A stretch of 64,000 bases of DNA. It comes from Ochotona curzoniae (taxonomy: Eukaryota; Chordata; Mammalia; Lagomorpha; Ochotonidae). Shown piece after piece: positions 59,090 through 64,000 of this stretch; within the stretch, counting starts at the first letter, position 1; each line of letters starts with the position of its first letter. The stretch covers positions 2,170,001 to 2,234,000 of the forward strand of contig NW_024467120.1 of NCBI RefSeq assembly GCF_017591425.1, written 5' to 3'. Under the pieces are notes generated by a model. The model was not told the origin of the DNA. It searched no databases and saw only the letters and a list, made by a program, of their open reading frames with translations. Position numbers and translations under genes: made by a program.

Positions 59090-61290
59090 CTTGCCAGTAC
59101 AGGGTCTGGCACAGTCTGTCGCCCCAATCGGCTTATGCACATGCTGGTCGTTGCAACTGCTGGGTCAGTTCTGTTTCCAGCCCTGTCCTCCACGCGAGCC
59201 AATGGATGTTGGCAGTCCAACCGGATCTGCCCACTTCATACTAGGCCCTCACGCAAACCAGTGGGGGTACTCCCCATAACCCCCACCACGCCTGCTCCCT
59301 ACCCTGGTTCCCATGCATGCCAGTATGCACCACAGGCTTGTTCAGTCTGGCCCACACATCCCATTTAGCTCTCATACTTGTAAATGGATATTGAAGCCTA
59401 GTTCAACCCAACCAACCTACTATCCAGCCCACACATATACTGGCAGGTGCCTTTCTGTTTAGCCACCCCTGCCTCTGTCCTGGTTTTTGTGCTCTCCAGT
59501 GGGAGTGGTTACTCACGAGGGAGGTGCCCACTATCTCCCTACTAGGCCACTCCAATTTCTGGATTATGCACTTTCCATGTGGTTCTGGCATTTAACTTAA
59601 CAGAATTAGCCCCAATGCCAGCCTCTGCCATCTAATGATGTGGCAAAGCCCAACCAACCCTTACCCACTCTAATTTTTGCTTGCATCAGTAGGAACAGTC
59701 AACCCAATCTGGCCCTTCCCCAATCTAGCTCCCATGAGGCTCACAGGTGTTGTAACCCTGCTGGTCTGGTCTGCCCCATCCCAACTCCTACTCTCCAGTG
59801 GAGATGGTTGTCCAGCAGGGGAGCCCAAATTTCACTGCCAACTTTGCCTCCTCCCCCCCCGGTTCTCATGTGTGCTGTTTGGACACTGCAACCACATCTG
59901 GTATGGCTCACCTCACCTTGGCATTCCTTAATGTGCACTGGTATGTGTTGTGACAGAAACTGGCCTGACCCACACTCTATGCTGGTGCTCAGATTCATCA
60001 GAGGTTGATGTGAATGGGTTCAGCCTGGCCTGCTCCCCACCTATGCCATATGTATGATGGTCTGGGTTGCTCTATATCATGGTTCTCATGCTCACCTGTA
60101 TGGGCTGTGTTCCAACCAGAGGAGTTGCCCAAGCTCCTCCATCAGAACCTCTCCCTATGCCAGCTTTTGTGCATACTGGTGGTTCCATGGGCCAGCCCTT
60201 TTTGCTGGCCTTCCATCCATTCCAGTTCTTGGTGATGGCTGTTTTACCCCAGCCAAGGCTTGTCCATACCCAGACACTGCTCACACAGTAAGGGCTGAGA
60301 CCCAGCCTAGTCCATCCTACATCTACCCAAGTTCTGCAGAGCGCCAGATGATGAAGGCATCTAGCCCAGCTTGGTGCGCCCAACCCCAGTTCACATTTGT
60401 GCCAAGGGAGATTGCAGCCATATCCAGACCAAAATGCAGCCCCCACACCTTCCGTGGGAATCCCAACCCAACAAGTGTGTACTCTCACAGCTCCCCAACC
60501 GAGTCTATTCCCAGCCCTAGATTATGCGCATGCCATTGGGTGTTCTAACCTAGTTGGCCTAGCCCCTCACCTGTCTCAGCCTTTGCCTTCGATGCTGTGG
60601 CATAGTATTACTGCCTCATGCAGACCAGTTGGGGTAAGAGCCTAGATCGGAATGACTTGTGCTCCGTCCTGATTTCTATTCTTTTTTATGAGTTGAAGTT
60701 TGCTTGGCCCTGCCCGGTCCACCCCTTCCAGTTGCAGCTCAGCCCATCCCACATCCTATTTTAGGATGTAGCTTTGGGTGATGCTGCCTTGACCTGCCCA
60801 GATTGCCATTGGTTCCCTTACCCGTAAGTGACAGCAGGTGCCATGGTCATTCCTAGTTTAGCCCATCGCCACTCCAGCTCACGAGCTAATCTGTGGGACT
60901 TGTATTTCCACAGGGTTAGGCCCACACTTCCCCCACAGAATTTAACCCCGGACCAAGTTCTCTTGCGTGCTGGTTAGTGTCTTGACCCTGCCAAATGTGA
61001 CCAGTCCACTATTCCATGACCCAGTCACTTAATGGTACCTAGCCCTGCAAGACAGGCCCCCATCCATAGCTTTGGTGTGAACTGGTATGTGGCAGTCAGT
61101 GATGCTCCATGCTTACAGCCCATTTTAGGATTACTAATTTGGCTAGTGATTTAGTCTGGCCCAAATAGATCTTATGGACAGTCCCCTCTAAGCCATCAGG
61201 TCTCAGTCCCCACACTTGCCCGAAAGTTTCATGACCCAGTTACTGGGAATCACCCAGAATTCATCTCTCACCTACCCTAAAGCTGGCCTT
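59090..61290 (+). repeat. Degenerate tandem array, about 60-bp unit
   Basis: Roughly 30-40 diverged units averaging near 60 bp. Each unit alternates a segment like CTCATGCATGCCAGTGGGT with one like CAGTCTGGCCCACCCCA. Clear examples of the first part start near 59130, 59188, 59250, 59308, 59370, 59732, 59866, 60085, 60530 and 60614; spacing between successive anchors is mostly 54-64 bp. No unit is identical to another, so the array is old or was built by a divergent process. Open frames inside it are side effects of its composition. Confidence 0.75.
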
Positions 61291-61570
61291 ATTCATGGGT
61301 GTCCGTAAGCAGCAATTTCATATGCTAAAAACCCCAAAGCTCGCTGCTGGGCAGCCAGCAGGCAGAACCTGGCACCATTTGGTGTACTGGCTGTCCAAAG
61401 CCAAGGACTCAGTCATTGCCTTTCAGCAGTGGCTTTGGTCTGAGTGCCCAGCCTTGGATCCGGCCTGGCAGGAGCACCCCCCAAAGCCGCCACACTGCAG
61501 GGAGCTGCAAGATGCCCCCAACCCCAAGGCCTGGACCGCATTCTACCTATGAAATAAATAAATCAATCTT
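61291..61570 (+). mobile_element. Non-repetitive segment with SINE-like tail after the array
   Basis: About 260 bp of GC-richer sequence with no tandem pattern, ending in ATGAAATAAATAAATCAATC. That tail resembles the 3' ends of SINEs in this window, suggesting mobilisation by the same L1 machinery. The body also has TGGATCCGGCCTGGCAGG and CACACTGCAGGGAGCTGC, which are not CSINE sequence. No target duplication could be found by eye. Confidence 0.45.
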
Positions 61571-62595
61571 GGAAGAGAGGAGGCAATGGGGAGGAGGGAG
61601 AGTGGAGCTTGATTCTTGGGAGCCAAATTGCTATTCCATTATTTGAGGAAACAGAAATACACACTGCAGTTGGCCACGCAGTTGGTCCTCATAGCTACTG
61701 GAAGACAAGAGGCTTCACCTGCATGCCTGTCAGTTTACCAGCAGCTCTCAGGGAATAGGGGAAAGAAGACACCACTACAGCAAGTCCCTGTGTGCTGGGG
61801 ACAGATGGAATGCTTGCCTTTGGGGTCTTTTAAAATTTTTTAATATGCCCCACTAACTAAAGGTCTGCATCGATATAAGGAGAAATTAATTAGTGGCAGC
61901 ATCACTCTCACTGCATCATTGAATTACTGATATGACAGGGACTTGAAGGAAAGCCATAGGGGTGGACAAGATTATCATGAAACAGATGAAGTTTTAATTA
62001 ATGGTGTCTGGAGGCATCATTTCTTTTGAGGCCAAGAACGACCTCTTGGCTGGGTGCTGACCCAGCGCCACTTACGTTGTACAAATGCAGTGCTGGCTAC
62101 ATGCTTTTGAGCTCCCCAAATGAAAGCAAAACAGTGAGGGGGAAAAGGCTGGAGTGACAGGACTGTCCTTCCAAACTCACAAGGGACCATCATCTGCCAG
62201 GGCTGGTGACAAAGGGCTACGGTGGCCTTCCAGGTGACATGTGGATGCAGTGTGCAGCTGCACCAGTGTGGTCACAGTGGCTTCAGGTGGCACGGTTGGC
62301 AGGAAACAGAACACTGTGTGTTTTGGACATTTAAAAACCCTACTGTCCGACATTTAAAATGATGACTAGCCCCCCTTGACTTTTTAGCTGTAAGTATGGG
62401 ATTAAATCGTATCGTTGGACTCTGTGATTTATAAAGATCATAAATCACATTGTGTTTCCAGTCTTGCAGTGTCTGTCACTGTGCTTAGAGACCTGAGCAA
62501 TTGATATCTTAGGAACGGACAAAAACAGGACTGATCAAAATGCCATACTAAAATTGACACCTTGGCCAAAGTAGAGAAACTGGTCCTGACCCCAG
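61571..62595. other. Unique non-coding DNA
   Basis: Nothing recognised. Confidence 0.45.
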
Positions 62596-62598
62596 AAA

Positions 62599-62883
62599 AT
62601 CATAATTTTTGTATTTTAAAGACAGAGTGATAGAGAGAAGGAGAGGCAGACTGAGAGAGAGAGAGAGATTGGGACAGAAATCCTTCATCCTCTGTTTCAT
62701 GCACCAAGTGGTTGCAATAACCATGGTTGGCCCAGGCTGAAAACAACAGTTTGGAACTCTATCTTGGTGTCCCACGTGTGTGGCAGGCACACCAGCAGGG
62801 AGCCAAGAGGCTAGCAAGCATTCATATGGGATGCCAGCCTAACAGGCTGCAGCTTAACATGCTATACCATAATACCAACCCCC
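62599..62883 (-). mobile_element. Old CSINE, reverse strand
   Basis: AAAGACAGAGTGATAGAGAG, a GA run, CCAGCAGGGAGCCAAGAGG and TATGGGATGCCAGCCTAAC. Confidence 0.75.
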
Positions 62884-63388
62884 CAACAAATCTTTAACTA
62901 TCTTCCAGGGAGCGGGCATGGAAGACGTTGTCAGTTTTCGTCCCCCATCATCCTGAACCATTCTCTCCACCCAAACATAAATGTCATCTGTCACTTCCTG
63001 CTGGGTGGAGATGAAGAGGGCTGGAATACTGAGAGGAAGGCTGGTGTCTCCTGAGGCTACACTCCCTGGCTTGCAGGTGGCTGTCAGTTCCCCCCCAAGG
63101 ACTCCTGCACATCTGTCTCCTAATCTCCTCTTCTCATATGGGCATCAGTCCTTTTGGATTCGGGCTCAACCATCAGGAAAAACTTGCATTAAATCATGTA
63201 TGTTTTCCACAAACATATTGAGACCCCCTTGAACATTTTGAGGTCCTGGGTGTTAGGGCTTCAGTATATGAATTTTCAGTGAACACAATTCAGTCCTCAA
63301 CACTTGTTAATCGTCTGGCCTTGCCAAAGTCAGAATTTACATACTATACCTTTGCATTTGTTTCACAACTTGTTTAGAAAAGCCCATT
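62884..63388. other. Unique non-coding DNA
   Basis: Nothing recognised. Confidence 0.45.
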
Positions 63389-63390
63389 CC

Positions 63391-63715
63391 AGGGTGAGCA
63401 TGGTGGCACAGCAAGTTAAGCTGCCACTTGGGGTGCCTGCATTGCTTATTGGAGTGCCTGGGTGGGAGTCCTACCCCCACTCACAACCTAGCTGTCTGCT
63501 AATGCATACCCTGGAAGGAAGTAGATGATGGCTCAAGTACTTGGGATGCTGCCAGGTGTAGGTGAGAGACCTGGATGAAGTTCCTGGTTCGCAGCTTTGG
63601 CTTGGTTCAATCCCAGTAGGTTTCAGGCATTTGGAGAAGGAACCACTTTGTGGAAGATCTGTGTGTGTGTGTGTGGTGTGTGATTTGCCTTTTAAATAAT
63701 TTTTAAAATACAAAA
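63391..63715 (+). mobile_element. Older CSINE with GT microsatellite
   Basis: CATGGTGGCACAGCAAGTTAAG head, GATGGCTCAAGTACTTGGG body. The CT part is replaced by a GT run (63661-63681), then CTTTTAAATAATTTTTAAAA tail. Confidence 0.8.
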
Positions 63716-64000
63716 AAAAAAAGGCACAAAACAAAACAAAGAAATTGCCCCTTCCAGTTGGTGCTGAGAACGCAGAAGGAAAGTGCTCTGTCCATTATGG
63801 CCCCCAAATAGTCTCTGAAGTAGATCAGCATCTTTTGGTTAAGGGCTCAGAGGTGTAGGGTGCATAACGCCGCTGAGGACTCACCACACCTGCCTTTTCC
63901 AGGGGTGAGGGATGCCTAGAGAAGGTAGCGGATCAGCTTCTCTCTGGTTACCACATCTCCCTTACCCAGGCGCAAGCTTGTCTGCACTGTGTGGTTGGTG
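63716..64000. other. Unique DNA at window end
   Basis: A short A-run, then nothing recognised. Confidence 0.45.

Noticed and set aside
60054..60548. 164-codon forward frame
   Set aside because: Lies wholly inside the degenerate tandem array; open because the unit is stop-poor.
59090..61290. Regularly spaced repeats suggestive of a CRISPR array
   Set aside because: Units are contiguous and diverged, with no conserved direct repeat and no unique spacers; the DNA is mammalian.

Overview
The window looks like non-coding nuclear DNA from a placental mammal, most probably a lagomorph and more likely a pika (Ochotona) than a rabbit. The reason is the dominant repeat: roughly 45 copies of a tRNA-derived SINE with a CT-rich 3' part and an AATAAATAAATCTTT-type tail, which matches the lagomorph C-type SINE (CSINE) as I remember it. 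The youngest copies have the head variant I associate with pika. Genus is an inference. No database search was possible.

Layout: 1-11214 is AT-rich, largely unique DNA with old SINEs, two MIR-like relics, a CA microsatellite and one well-preserved SINE (10029-10354) in a 15-bp target duplication. 11215-16027 holds the most gene-like content: a 4801-bp class II (betaretrovirus/IAP-like) endogenous provirus with 377-bp LTRs that differ at one base, a 6-bp duplication (CACAAA), primer-binding site, open gag, open but N-terminally truncated pol (RNase H plus integrase), a broken env TM remnant and a polypurine tract. 16028-57365 is intergenic or intronic-looking sequence dense in SINEs of several ages and both strands, with relics of MIR, L2 and L1. 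57366-57820 is a SINE carrying a long TTTC microsatellite. About 59090-61290 is a degenerate tandem array of about 60-bp units, followed by a short non-repetitive segment ending in a SINE-like AAATAAATAAATC tail at 61551-61570. The remainder is SINE-bearing unique DNA.

No host protein-coding exon could be supported with confidence. Most open frames are SINE shadows or chance. The only convincing coding sequence is retroviral: gag is open through one zinc knuckle; pol retains RNase H and integrase active-site residues but lacks protease and the reverse-transcriptase active site; env is reduced to a frame-disrupted membrane-anchor end. The provirus is therefore defective and could move only with proteins supplied in trans.

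The two most notable items are this recent, internally deleted provirus and the array-plus-tail structure at 59-61.6 kb. The latter may be an undescribed composite retroelement, in form reminiscent of VNTR-containing SVA-type elements, but this is a hypothesis.
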